Source: Lawsonibacter faecis
GTDB taxonomy: Bacteria > Bacillota > Clostridia > Oscillospirales > Oscillospiraceae
Length of the DNA: 5,734 nt
Reading direction: 5' to 3'
Assembly: GCF_014287675.1 (NCBI RefSeq)
Contig: NZ_JACOPQ010000028.1
Location: 1 to 5,734, forward strand
Of the stretch, positions 1 to 5,535 are shown in pieces. Below the pieces are notes generated by a model that searched no databases, was not told the origin of the DNA, and saw only the letters and a program-made list of their open reading frames with translations. The position numbers and the translations under genes were made by a program. Positions within the stretch are counted from its first letter, which is position 1. Every line of letters starts with the position of its first letter.

Positions 1-40
1 CCTCCATCGCTCCTATTTTTGTATAGCTTCGTTTGCTCAT
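1..40 (-). CDS. Start of IS3-family transposase first ORF (OrfA-like), partial
   Basis: Thirteen codons are visible on the minus strand from ATG at 40-38, reading MSKRSYTKIGAME, and then the window ends. A run of five G (52-48) preceded by CA acts as a good ribosome site, 7 nt before the ATG. In IS3 elements the first ORF is a short helix-turn-helix protein that binds the IS ends and is joined to the DDE catalytic ORF by programmed frameshifting. Only the basic N-terminal tail is visible, so the call depends on context: position just inside an IS end, and the same strand as the transposase C-terminus at 5596-5734. The helix-turn-helix itself is not in the window. Confidence 0.6.
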   Translation of the reverse strand, partial: MSKRSYTKIGAME

Positions 41-47
41 AACAATA

Positions 48-83
48 CCCCCTGATGTAGTTCTATTATCCTACATCAGGGGG
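48..83 (-). promoter_or_regulatory. Perfect 13-bp hairpin masking the transposase ribosome site
   Basis: The arms CCCCCTGATGTAG (48-60) and CTACATCAGGGGG (71-83) are perfectly complementary around a 10-nt loop. In minus-strand RNA the 3' arm ends in GGGGG, 7 nt before the transposase ATG, so folding would hide the ribosome site. Neither strand has a strong T-run after the stem, which argues against a simple terminator. Hairpins of this kind limit transposase translation from transcripts entering from flanking DNA in other IS elements such as IS10. The same role is inferred here. Confidence 0.65.
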
Positions 84-94
84 CATTTTGTCAT
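65..94 (-). promoter_or_regulatory. Probable transposase promoter inside the IS end
   Basis: On the minus strand, ATGACA (94-89) is a 5/6 match to the -35 consensus. It is followed by an 18-nt spacer and GATAAT (70-65), a 5/6 match to the -10 consensus. The predicted start is near position 58, inside the 3' arm of the hairpin. Transcripts from this promoter would lack the 5' arm and keep the ribosome site open. This is a consensus match, not a measured start. Confidence 0.5.
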
Positions 95-119
95 TGTCCG
101 TTTTTACTGGGGCTGTTCA
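95..119. repeat. Terminal inverted repeat of the left IS end
   Basis: Read inward on the minus strand from 119, this 25-bp end matches the end at 5536-5560 at 18 of 25 positions without gaps. The outer 12 bases (TGAACAGCCCCA) and the inner GACA are identical. It is the transposase-proximal (left) end of the element by reference to gene direction. Confidence 0.75.
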
Positions 120-144
120 CAAAGCCCAGGCGCTTTCTTTCACT

Positions 145-744
145 TTATTTCTTGTCGAAAGCGGGGTTGGTGAAGTAGACGTTGCGTTGGTCCATCTTCT
201 CTTTGGCAAGGCGCACCGCCTCGCCAAAGCGCTGGAAGTGGACCACCTCACGCTCCCTCAGGAACCGGATGACGTCGTTCACGTCGGGGTCGTCGCTCAG
301 GCGCAGGATATTGTCGTAGGTAACGCGCGCTTTCTGCTCCGCCGCCATATCTTCCGTGAGGTCGCAGATGACGTCGCCCTTGACGCCGATGGAGGCGGCG
401 TTCCAGGGAAAGCCGGAGGCGGCGGTGGGGTAGACGCCGGTGGTGTGATCCACGAAGTACTGGTCGAACCCGGCAACGCGGACCTGCTCGTCGGTCAGGT
501 TGCGGGTGAGCTGATGGACGATGGCGCCGATCATCTCCAGATGGCCCAGCTCTTCGGTGCCGATGTCGGTCAGCAGGCCCTTGAGCTCGGGGTAGGGCAT
601 GGCGTAGCGCTGGGAGAGGTAGCGCAGGGAGGCGCCCAGCTCGCCGTCAGGTCCGCCATACTGGCTGATAATGAAGGAGGCCAGCTTGGGGTTGGGCGTG
701 GCAATTTTGACGGGGTACTGCAGCTTTTTCTCATATACAAACAT
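145..744 (-). CDS. cotJC: Spore coat protein CotJC, manganese-catalase family
   Basis: This 199-residue protein matches CotJC throughout. It is a spore-coat protein of the mother cell with the four-helix manganese (di-iron-like) catalase fold. The expected metal ligands can be placed: Glu35 in the first helix (GPDGELGASLRYL), the Glu65-x2-His68 pair (EELGH), Glu136, and His169 (EREVVH). These fit the Mn1/Mn2 ligand pattern of known Mn catalases, so hydrogen-peroxide removal at the spore surface is plausible, although CotJC is usually treated as a structural coat protein with assumed activity. ATG at 744-742 follows the upstream stop by one base. Its ribosome site GGAGG lies about 11 nt upstream, inside the end of the preceding gene, so the two are translationally coupled. 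An IS end lies 25 nt past the stop. Length is close to the B. subtilis protein (about 190 residues). Confidence 0.95.
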   Translation of the reverse strand: MFVYEKKLQYPVKIATPNPKLASFIISQYGGPDGELGASLRYLSQRYAMPYPELKGLLTDIGTEELGHLEMIGAIVHQLTRNLTDEQVRVAGFDQYFVDHTTGVYPTAASGFPWNAASIGVKGDVICDLTEDMAAEQKARVTYDNILRLSDDPDVNDVIRFLREREVVHFQRFGEAVRLAKEKMDQRNVYFTNPAFDKK

Positions 745-745
745 C

Positions 746-1216
746 TTATTTCATACCTCCCTCAACAAAATTCCAGGGCCAGGGGTCCTTCAGCCAGGAC
801 GCCCAGGTCTTCTCGTTGGCCGTGGACTTCTGGAACAGGGGGCCGTGCATGGCCTCATACTGCTCGCGGGCGGTCTGCTCCATGGCGGCGTACTGCTTAT
901 AGAGCTCGAAGGCCTCGGCGTCGCCCTGGTGCGTGTCCAGGTAGAGGCCCAGCTCCACCAGCACGAACTCCAGGGCCTGGAGCTCGGCCAGATGTCCGCT
1001 GACCACGTTGCGGGCGTCCGCCTTGACGTGGAAGGGGAGGTTCAGCCCAGGGAAGAGCGTGCCGTTGTTGAGAGCGTCGGCCTGGTTGTAGCGCTTGGAT
1101 CCGGTCTGCTGAAAGGGGACATACGGGACGGCCAGCGGCGCACACTCGGGCAGCGTGCCGCAGGCGTCCCCGCAGCCGGCGGCCGGGGGCAGGGGAGTGC
1201 CGTTATCGGGATACAA
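746..1216 (-). CDS. cotJA-cotJB: Fused CotJA-CotJB spore coat protein
   Basis: One 156-residue frame carries two domains that are separate proteins in Bacillus subtilis. Residues 28-63 resemble CotJA: PYVPFQQTG, then GTLFPGLNLPF. Residues 75-150 resemble CotJB: LQALEFVLVELGLYLDTHQG, a GPL motif, and the tryptophan-rich end DPWPWN. No stop or good internal ribosome site separates them. The N-terminal 27 residues are low-complexity with Cys15, Cys19 and Cys25. The start is TTG at 1216-1214, chosen because AAGGAGG lies 8 nt upstream. The frame stays open to an ATG at 1432, but that would add 72 residues unlike any coat protein, and it would span the ribosome site and part of the divergent promoter region. 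Together with cotJC it forms the cotJ operon, which is mother-cell sporulation controlled in Bacillus. The domain calls are firm; whether the fusion is normal in this lineage is not known from this window. Confidence 0.88.
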   Translation of the reverse strand: MYPDNGTPLPPAAGCGDACGTLPECAPLAVPYVPFQQTGSKRYNQADALNNGTLFPGLNLPFHVKADARNVVSGHLAELQALEFVLVELGLYLDTHQGDAEAFELYKQYAAMEQTAREQYEAMHGPLFQKSTANEKTWASWLKDPWPWNFVEGGMK

Positions 1217-1224
1217 ATGCGATT

Positions 1225-1231
1225 CCTCCTT
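1225..1231 (-). promoter_or_regulatory. Ribosome binding site fixing the TTG start of cotJA-cotJB
   Basis: AAGGAGG on the minus strand stands 8 nt before the TTG at 1216-1214 and is the only strong site upstream of the CotJA domain. It supports TTG over the far upstream ATG at 1432. Confidence 0.85.
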
Positions 1232-1338
1232 AGTCGGATTGGGGAGGGAGGGACGCGACGGGCGTGCCCCACCGCCTCCCTGATTCATCCTATGCAGTCG
1301 AAGGAGGAGGGAAACCGCTTCTCTTTGGGACGGGCTTG

Positions 1339-1347
1339 TGATATAAT
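1339..1347 (+). promoter_or_regulatory. Extended -10 promoter, TGaTATAAT
   Basis: A perfect TATAAT (1342-1347) is preceded by TG one base upstream, the extended -10 form that can work without a -35. No good -35 hexamer is seen at 16-18 nt. Transcription would start near 1354 and read into the amidase-radA pair. This suggests housekeeping sigma-A expression rather than a strictly sporulation-specific promoter. Confidence 0.55.
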
Positions 1348-1399
1348 GGCATCCGGCGGCGGTTTTATTTTCGATTGGCCGGTTTTTTACGCGGTCTCT

Positions 1400-1426
1400 G
1401 CCGGAACCCTGAAATCCGGCGGTTCC
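1400..1426 (+). promoter_or_regulatory. Two mutually exclusive small hairpins in the cwlD leader
   Basis: GCCGGA (1400-1405) can pair with TCCGGC (1415-1420). Alternatively GGAACC (1403-1408) can pair with GGTTCC (1421-1426). The 5' arms overlap, so only one can form at a time. Each stem is only 6 bp and no known riboswitch is recognised. This is a structural observation and regulation is not shown. Confidence 0.25.
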
Positions 1427-1518
1427 AAACATTTTCGCTCTGGCCCGGCGTTTACAGGACGCCTGCCAAACATAACGCGGCAGATTCCCTCATAAGGTAT
1501 CGGGAGGGGGTGTCTGTT

Positions 1519-2295
1519 TTGAAAAAAGATCTGCGGATGAAGATTTTATCCTGGGCCCTGGTGGCCGCGCTGGCACTGGGAACCGGGTATTTCCTGTGGA
1601 GCGGGCGGGCCGGCGGCGTCCAGACCCTGGCAGCCGCCAGATTTCCGGAGGAGACGGTGGTGATTGACGCGGGCCACGGCGGAGAGGACGGCGGGGCGGT
1701 ATCCATCTCCGGCGTGCCGGAGAGCGGCATCAACCTGGCGGTTGCGCTGCGGCTGGACCAGCTCTTCGGCCTGTACGGCGTGCGGACCGAGGTTTTGCGG
1801 ACGGAAGACATCTCCCTCCACGACAGCGGTGCGGCGACCATGCGGGAGCGGAAGGTCTCCGACATTCATAACCGGGTGGAGCGCATCAACGCCATTGAGA
1901 ACGCCACCCTGATCAGCATTCACCAGAATACCTATCCCACCGCAAAATACCACGGGGCGCAGGTGTTTTACAGCAACGGCGAACTGTCCATGGCCCTGGC
2001 ACAGCTCACGCAGGAGACGCTTAGGCTCTCGCTGGATCCGGACAACAACCGGGTTTCCACCAAAATACCTGACACCGTCTATCTGATGAACCACATCTCC
2101 TGCCGGGCCATCCTGGTGGAGTGCGGCTTCCTCTCCAACCCAGAGGAGGACCAGCTGCTCCAGTCCAAGGGGTATCAGACCAAGCTGGCGACTGCGCTCT
2201 GCGGGGCGTATCTGCGATTTCAGGATCTCTATACCAAAGGAGAACTGCCCAATGAAGGCGAAAGCAGTGTATTTTTGTACCCAGTGCGGGAATGA
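1519..2295 (+). CDS. cwlD: CwlD-like N-acetylmuramoyl-L-alanine amidase (Amidase_3)
   Basis: This 258-residue protein starts with a basic tail and one hydrophobic segment (about residues 9-26), a membrane anchor or uncleaved signal, so the enzyme acts outside the cytoplasmic membrane. The zinc amidase domain (about 45-235) shows all the expected residues: His53 in DAGHGG, Glu68 in PESGIN, His135 in ISIHQN, and catalytic Glu201 in VECGFLSN. Such enzymes cut the bond between muramic acid and L-alanine of the stem peptide. CwlD, about 237 residues in B. subtilis, does this to make muramic-delta-lactam in spore cortex. Overall architecture, size and the cotJ neighbour favour CwlD over a vegetative autolysin, and no cell-wall-binding repeats are present. 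The start is TTG at 1519, 8 nt after AGGGGG (1505-1510). The first ATG, at 1537, lacks a ribosome site, and the open frame up to 1375 adds nothing protein-like. The last 44 nt overlap radA. Confidence 0.88.
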   Translation: MKKDLRMKILSWALVAALALGTGYFLWSGRAGGVQTLAAARFPEETVVIDAGHGGEDGGAVSISGVPESGINLAVALRLDQLFGLYGVRTEVLRTEDISLHDSGAATMRERKVSDIHNRVERINAIENATLISIHQNTYPTAKYHGAQVFYSNGELSMALAQLTQETLRLSLDPDNNRVSTKIPDTVYLMNHISCRAILVECGFLSNPEEDQLLQSKGYQTKLATALCGAYLRFQDLYTKGELPNEGESSVFLYPVRE

Positions 2296-3622
2296 ATTCC
2301 CCAAGTGGTACGGCCAATGCCCCATGTGCAAGGAGTGGAACACCATCTCCGAGCAGCCCGCCGAACCGAAAAAGAAGCAGGGGGGAGCCGCGGCTTCCGC
2401 CGGCGCCCGGCGGCCCGGCATCAGCCGCCCCAAATCCATCGCGGAGGTGGAAACCACCCACGAGCTGCGGTTCGAGACCGGCATGAGCGAGCTGGACCGG
2501 GTGCTGGGCGGCGGGGCGGTGAAGGGCTCGCTGGTGCTGGTGGGCGGTGCGCCCGGCATCGGCAAGTCCACGCTGATGCTCCAAATCTGCGACAATCTCT
2601 GCCGCTTCGCCAAGGTTTTGTATGTATCGGGGGAGGAGTCGGAGCGGCAGATCAAACTGCGGGCTGAGCGGCTGAGCGTGAGGGGGGAGGGGCTGTACCT
2701 CCTGTCCGAGACCAATCTGGAGGACGTAATCGAGTCTGTGAACGAGCTTCAGCCCGACATCCTTATCGTGGACTCCATTCAAACCCTCTACAACGGCGAC
2801 CTGACCACCGCGCCGGGCAGTGTCGGGCAGGTGAAGGACTGTACCATGGCCCTGATGCAGTTGGCGAAGGGGCAGGGAATTACCGTCTTCGTCATCGGCC
2901 ATGTGAATAAGGAGGGCTCCATCGCGGGCCCCAAGGTGCTGGAGCACATGGTGGACTGCGTCCTCTACTTCGAGGGGGAGCAGAACCTGGCCTACCGCAT
3001 CCTGCGTGCGGCGAAGAACCGCTTCGGCGCCACCAACGAGATCGGCGTCTTCGAGATGGCGGACACCGGACTCTCCGAGGTGCCCAATCCCTCGGAGATG
3101 CTCCTCTCAGGCCGCCCGGAGGACACGCCGGGCACCTGCGTCACCTGTGTGATGGAGGGCGTCCGGCCCGTGCTGGCGGAGGTTCAGGCCCTGCTGACGC
3201 CCACCAGCTTCAATGTACCCCGGCGCACCAGCAACGGCTTCGACTTTAACCGGGCCAATATGCTCCTGGCCGTCCTGGAAAAGCGGGGCGGGCTGCTGGT
3301 CAACTCCTGCGACGCCTATATCAACGTCATCGGCGGCCTGAGTCTGGACGAGCCGGCGGCCGATCTGGCCATGGTAATGGCTTTGGCTTCCAGCTTCAGG
3401 GACAAGCCTGTGCCCAACGACCTGGTGGCCATCGGCGAAGTAGGGCTCACCGGCGAGCTCCGGGCGGTCAACGGCCTGGGCCAGCGGCTCAGTGAGGTAA
3501 GGCGTATTGGCTTTACAAAATGCCTGATACCGGCGCGCAACAGCGGCAAGGTTGCCGAGCCGGAGGGAATGCAGCTCATCCGCGTGCGCAATATCAGAGA
3601 GGCGCTGGCTGCAATTCTGTAG
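2252..3622 (+). CDS. radA: DNA repair protein RadA (Sms), branch-migration helicase
   Basis: The protein has 456 residues, the normal length for bacterial RadA. In order, it has an N-terminal zinc finger with two CxxC pairs (Cys9/Cys12, Cys23/Cys26), a RecA-like ATPase with Walker A GAPGIGKST (99-107) and Walker B ILIVD (170-174), the RadA-specific KNRFG motif (255-259), and a C-terminal Lon-protease-like domain (about 285-456). RadA works in the cytoplasm with RecA, extending heteroduplex DNA at recombination intermediates during repair and transformation. The ATG at 2252 has AAAGGAGA 8 nt upstream, within the end of the amidase gene, so the pair is transcribed together and probably coupled in translation. 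The gene ends in TAG at 3620-3622, facing a minus-strand gene. Nothing is truncated and all key motifs are present. Confidence 0.98.
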   Translation: MKAKAVYFCTQCGNEFPKWYGQCPMCKEWNTISEQPAEPKKKQGGAAASAGARRPGISRPKSIAEVETTHELRFETGMSELDRVLGGGAVKGSLVLVGGAPGIGKSTLMLQICDNLCRFAKVLYVSGEESERQIKLRAERLSVRGEGLYLLSETNLEDVIESVNELQPDILIVDSIQTLYNGDLTTAPGSVGQVKDCTMALMQLAKGQGITVFVIGHVNKEGSIAGPKVLEHMVDCVLYFEGEQNLAYRILRAAKNRFGATNEIGVFEMADTGLSEVPNPSEMLLSGRPEDTPGTCVTCVMEGVRPVLAEVQALLTPTSFNVPRRTSNGFDFNRANMLLAVLEKRGGLLVNSCDAYINVIGGLSLDEPAADLAMVMALASSFRDKPVPNDLVAIGEVGLTGELRAVNGLGQRLSEVRRIGFTKCLIPARNSGKVAEPEGMQLIRVRNIREALAAIL

Positions 3623-3643
3623 CGGCCGTGGATCGGTGGCCGC
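3622..3643. terminator. GC-rich hairpin between convergent genes, possible weak terminator
   Basis: GCGGCC (3622-3627) pairs with GGCCGC (3638-3643) around a 10-nt loop, exactly between the radA stop and the end of the convergent small gene. No T-run follows on either strand, so this is not a classical intrinsic terminator. It could slow or separate the two convergent transcripts. Confidence 0.25.
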
Positions 3644-3655
3644 CGCAATGCCGGT

Positions 3656-3832
3656 TTACATGATGTTGGGCGGCGGCAGGACGATTTCATCCTTGGAGGC
3701 CATGCGGTAGCGGGGCACAAAGTTCACGCAGCGCTCGGCGTCGTCAGGCAGGCCGCAGGACGCCGCGCGCTCCAGCGCGCAGTAGCCGTCCTGCTGATAG
3801 ACACAGTCGCTGGTACAGGCAATGAGACTCAT
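3656..3832 (-). CDS. Small cysteine-rich protein of unknown function (58 residues)
   Basis: A minus-strand frame from ATG at 3832 to TAA at 3656 encodes MSLIACTSDCVYQQDGYCAL and onward, ending in LPPPNIM. GAGGTG lies 7 nt upstream, a good ribosome site. Five cysteines (6, 10, 18, 26, 35) are spaced C-x3-C-x7-C-x7-C-x8-C, suggesting a metal site or a disulfide-bonded fold. There is no signal peptide or membrane segment. I recall similar short proteins near radA in Oscillospiraceae, sometimes labelled hydroxymyristoyl-ACP dehydratase. Nothing in this sequence supports that enzyme name. It faces radA head-to-tail and diverges from the recombinase gene. Coding is likely given the ribosome site, the cysteine spacing and the clean frame. 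The function is unknown. Confidence 0.8.
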   Translation of the reverse strand: MSLIACTSDCVYQQDGYCALERAASCGLPDDAERCVNFVPRYRMASKDEIVLPPPNIM

Positions 3833-3948
3833 TGAATTTCACCTCGCAGATAGATTGGCGCGGAGATGGATGTGAACATAGTCTGCCCGGGAGTGGGAAT
3901 TTCTATTTCAATCAACGGCGGAGGGAGGGAGCCTGAAAGAGATACGCA

Positions 3949-3976
3949 ACTCAACAAAATAAAAATTTTGTTGAGT
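3949..3976. repeat. Perfect 12-4-12 palindrome upstream of the recombinase gene
   Basis: ACTCAACAAAAT (3949-3960) and ATTTTGTTGAGT (3965-3976) are exact inverted repeats around AAAA. The site is 28 bp, AT-rich, and set in GC-rich DNA 103 bp before the recombinase start. No T-run follows on either strand, so it is not an intrinsic terminator. Size and symmetry resemble a dif-like Xer site (two 11-bp arms, 6-bp centre), and the right arm matches a Bacillus-type dif arm at roughly 8 of 12 positions by memory. An operator for the divergent genes is equally possible. It lies within a 247-bp intergenic region (3833-4079) that otherwise shows no convincing promoter. Confidence 0.6.
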
Positions 3977-4079
3977 AGAGGGGAGGCAAAAACACCCTCA
4001 AGGGCTTTCGGGACGCTTCTGCGCTCCGGCAGAGTCTTTTCTATCAAGACCGTCAGGCCGTATCTTTCAGGCAAATGAA

Positions 4080-5129
4080 TTGGACTATCGTACCGAAGCG
4101 CCTCAGATTATCCGGGACTTTCTCAACTACCATGAGACAATTCAGGCACACTCCCGGAAAACCGTGGACGAATACTATTTGGATCTGCGCAATTTTTTTC
4201 GCTATATAAAGATGGAAAAAGGCCTTGTTCCGCGCTCCGCCGAGTTGGATGAGATTCCAATCGACGACGTGGATTTAGACCTGGTCCGCTCCGTGAGCCT
4301 CACCGACGTGTACGCCTATATGAGCTACCTCAGCCGGGACCGGGTCAGGCACGCCAACAGCCCGGAGTCCGGCTATGGGCTGACCCCGGCGGCCCGGGCC
4401 AGAAAAATCGCCACCATTCGCTCTTTCTATAAATATCTGACCACCAAGGCGAAGGTGATGGCGGAAAACCCCATGCAGGATCTGGATTCCCCCCGGCTTA
4501 AAAAGGCGCTGCCGCGCTACCTGGACTTGGACGAGAGCATCCGGCTTTTGGAAGCTGTCGACGGCGCCAACAGAGAGCGGGATTACTGCATCCTGACGCT
4601 GTTTTTGAACTGTGGACTGCGGATTTCCGAGCTGGTGGGCCTGAATCTGAACGACGTCCGGGTTGACCAGCTTCGGGTTCTGGGCAAGGGCAACAAGGAG
4701 CGCATCGTCTTCCTCAACTACGCCTGTCAGCAGGCCGTCGCCGACTGGCTGGCCGTCCGCGGAGCTCGGGCCGCCATTGACAAAAACGCGCTGTTTATCA
4801 CCCGCAGGCACACCCGGATGACCACCGATGCGGTCCACTATATGGTCAAAAAACGGCTGCTGGCCGCCGGGCTGGACCCGAGCCTCTACTCCTCACACAA
4901 GCTGCGGCACACGGCGGCCACGCTGATGCTCCAAAACGGCGTGGACGTGCGGACGCTCCAGGAGGTCCTGGGCCATGAGCATTTGAACACCACGCAGATT
5001 TATACCCACGTGGACAATGAGGATTTACGGGTGGCCGCAAAGGCCAACCCGCTGGGTAAGGTAACGCGTAAAAAGAGTGCAAAACCCAAAATCCAGGAAG
5101 ATGACTCAATGAAATCAGGAGGTCTTTAG
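4080..5129 (+). CDS. xerC: XerC/XerD-type tyrosine site-specific recombinase
   Basis: This 349-residue protein has an N-terminal SAM-like DNA-binding domain (about 8-135) and a phage-integrase catalytic domain (about 145-320). All active-site residues are visible: Arg181 (GLRISEL), Lys203 (GKGNKER), His273 and Arg276 (HKLRH), His299 (LGHEH), and the nucleophile Tyr308 (QIYTH). Xer enzymes resolve chromosome dimers at dif. Whether this copy is the housekeeping one or a site-specific accessory one cannot be decided here. It is longer than typical XerC (about 300), owing to acidic and polar insertions near 50-72 and 85-102 and a lysine-rich tail after 320. The start is TTG at 4080, the first start in this frame, and the N-terminus from there fits the family. 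Its ribosome site is weak (AGG at 4069-4071), so expression may be low. It is followed after one base by the tautomerase gene. Confidence 0.93.
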   Translation: MDYRTEAPQIIRDFLNYHETIQAHSRKTVDEYYLDLRNFFRYIKMEKGLVPRSAELDEIPIDDVDLDLVRSVSLTDVYAYMSYLSRDRVRHANSPESGYGLTPAARARKIATIRSFYKYLTTKAKVMAENPMQDLDSPRLKKALPRYLDLDESIRLLEAVDGANRERDYCILTLFLNCGLRISELVGLNLNDVRVDQLRVLGKGNKERIVFLNYACQQAVADWLAVRGARAAIDKNALFITRRHTRMTTDAVHYMVKKRLLAAGLDPSLYSSHKLRHTAATLMLQNGVDVRTLQEVLGHEHLNTTQIYTHVDNEDLRVAAKANPLGKVTRKKSAKPKIQEDDSMKSGGL

Positions 5130-5130
5130 T

Positions 5131-5505
5131 ATGCCAATTATCACAGTTTCCTATGAAAAAGGTCAGTTTACCGGCGATGGACAGGCTCTGCTCCACGGGG
5201 TCCGGGAGGCCCTGACGGCGGCCTTCTCCCTCCCCCCTGACGACGTTTTTACTCTGCTCCGGGTATACGAGCCCGAGTATGTGCGCTTCCCCAAGGGCCA
5301 GGAGACCAGCATCCTGGTGGAGGTCTCCTGCTTCTCCGGCCGGTCAGCGGAGCAGAAGGAGCGGTTCTTCCAGCTGGCGGCCCGGGCCGTGACCGACGTG
5401 GGCGGCGACGCGGAGCATATGCTGGCGGTCGTTCATGACATTACGATGGAAAATTGGGGCGTCTGGGGCGGCCAGTCCGCCAAAAAAGCCTTTGCGCCAA
5501 AATGA
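5131..5505 (+). CDS. Tautomerase-superfamily protein (MSAD-like, Tautomerase_2)
   Basis: The 124-residue protein begins Met-Pro-Ile-Ile. Removal of Met would expose the N-terminal proline that is the catalytic base in this superfamily. Length and layout resemble malonate semialdehyde decarboxylase-like proteins rather than the 62-residue 4-oxalocrotonate tautomerases: two beta-alpha-beta units, with AFSLPPDD (31-38), a GRSAEQK helix start (70-76), and a C-terminal NWGVWGG. Compared from memory with MSAD, Asp38 corresponds to its Asp37 and Arg71 to its Arg75, while its Arg73 is replaced by Ser69. The true reaction is therefore open. AGGAGG (5117-5122), inside the end of the recombinase gene, lies 8 nt before the ATG, and only one base separates the genes, so they form one operon. 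Substrate and physiological link to Xer are unknown. An IS end lies 30 nt past the stop. Confidence 0.88.
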   Translation: MPIITVSYEKGQFTGDGQALLHGVREALTAAFSLPPDDVFTLLRVYEPEYVRFPKGQETSILVEVSCFSGRSAEQKERFFQLAARAVTDVGGDAEHMLAVVHDITMENWGVWGGQSAKKAFAPK

Positions 5506-5510
5506 TATGT

Positions 5511-5535
5511 AAAAAAGCGCCATCCAACCGATTTA
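5511..5535 (+). other. Possible 5' arm of the native terminator, cut off by the IS
   Basis: After the tautomerase stop comes AAAAAAGCGCCATCC (5511-5525), an A-run leading into a GC segment as in the left arm of an intrinsic terminator. No complementary arm follows; the IS end begins at 5536. The simplest reading is that the IS entered the terminator loop and pushed the right arm beyond the window. Confidence 0.35.

Larger units (their letters stand above)
1..119 (-). mobile_element. Left end of an IS3-family (IS150-like) insertion sequence, continues outside the window
   Basis: The element reads right to left. Its outer end at 119 begins TGAACAGCCCCA, matches the inverted end at 5536-5560, and is followed inward by a promoter, a 13-bp hairpin and the start of a transposase ORF. 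The TG...CA tips and the conserved inner GACA are usual for IS150-group ends, from family knowledge. The assignment rests mainly on the matching right end, where the transposase C-terminus is recognisable. The end lies 25 nt past the cotJC stop. The target duplication cannot be checked because the other end is not in the window. Confidence 0.8.
1217..1518. other. Divergent intergenic region between cotJ operon and cwlD-like gene
   Basis: This stretch of 302 bases has no credible gene. It holds the cotJ ribosome site, an extended -10 promoter directed rightward (1339-1347), and a roughly 165-nt leader for the amidase gene. The leader contains alternative hairpins (1400-1426) and a 9-bp direct repeat, ATCCGGCGG, at 1351-1359 and 1414-1422. 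For the leftward cotJ operon, CATAGGAT (1293-1286 on the minus strand) is a partial match to a sporulation sigma-E/sigma-K -10 box. I see no matching -35, so that is only a hint. Confidence 0.5.

Noticed and set aside
107..127. CTGGGGCT / AGCCCAG pairing at the cotJC-IS junction as a cotJ terminator
   Set aside because: The pairing spans the IS tip, has a bulge, and is followed on the minus strand by TAAAAA, not a T-run. It is probably a by-product of the insertion point.
88..1002. Long plus-strand open frame across the cotJ genes
   Set aside because: It is antisense to cotJC and cotJA-cotJB, starts inside the IS end, and gives a low-complexity Gly/Arg/Pro-rich translation typical of GC-rich shadows.
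1546..2947. Long minus-strand open frames opposite cwlD and radA
   Set aside because: They lie opposite two well-identified genes with complete motifs and have no ribosome sites or recognisable domains.
3949..3976. Palindrome as an intrinsic terminator
   Set aside because: No T-run follows the stem on either strand, and no gene ends just upstream of it on either strand.
3866..4078. Open frame of 70 codons just before the recombinase gene, ending one base before its TTG
   Set aside because: Its ATG has GGAG directly adjacent with no spacing, it runs through the palindrome, and the translation resembles no protein. A leader peptide is not excluded but nothing supports it.
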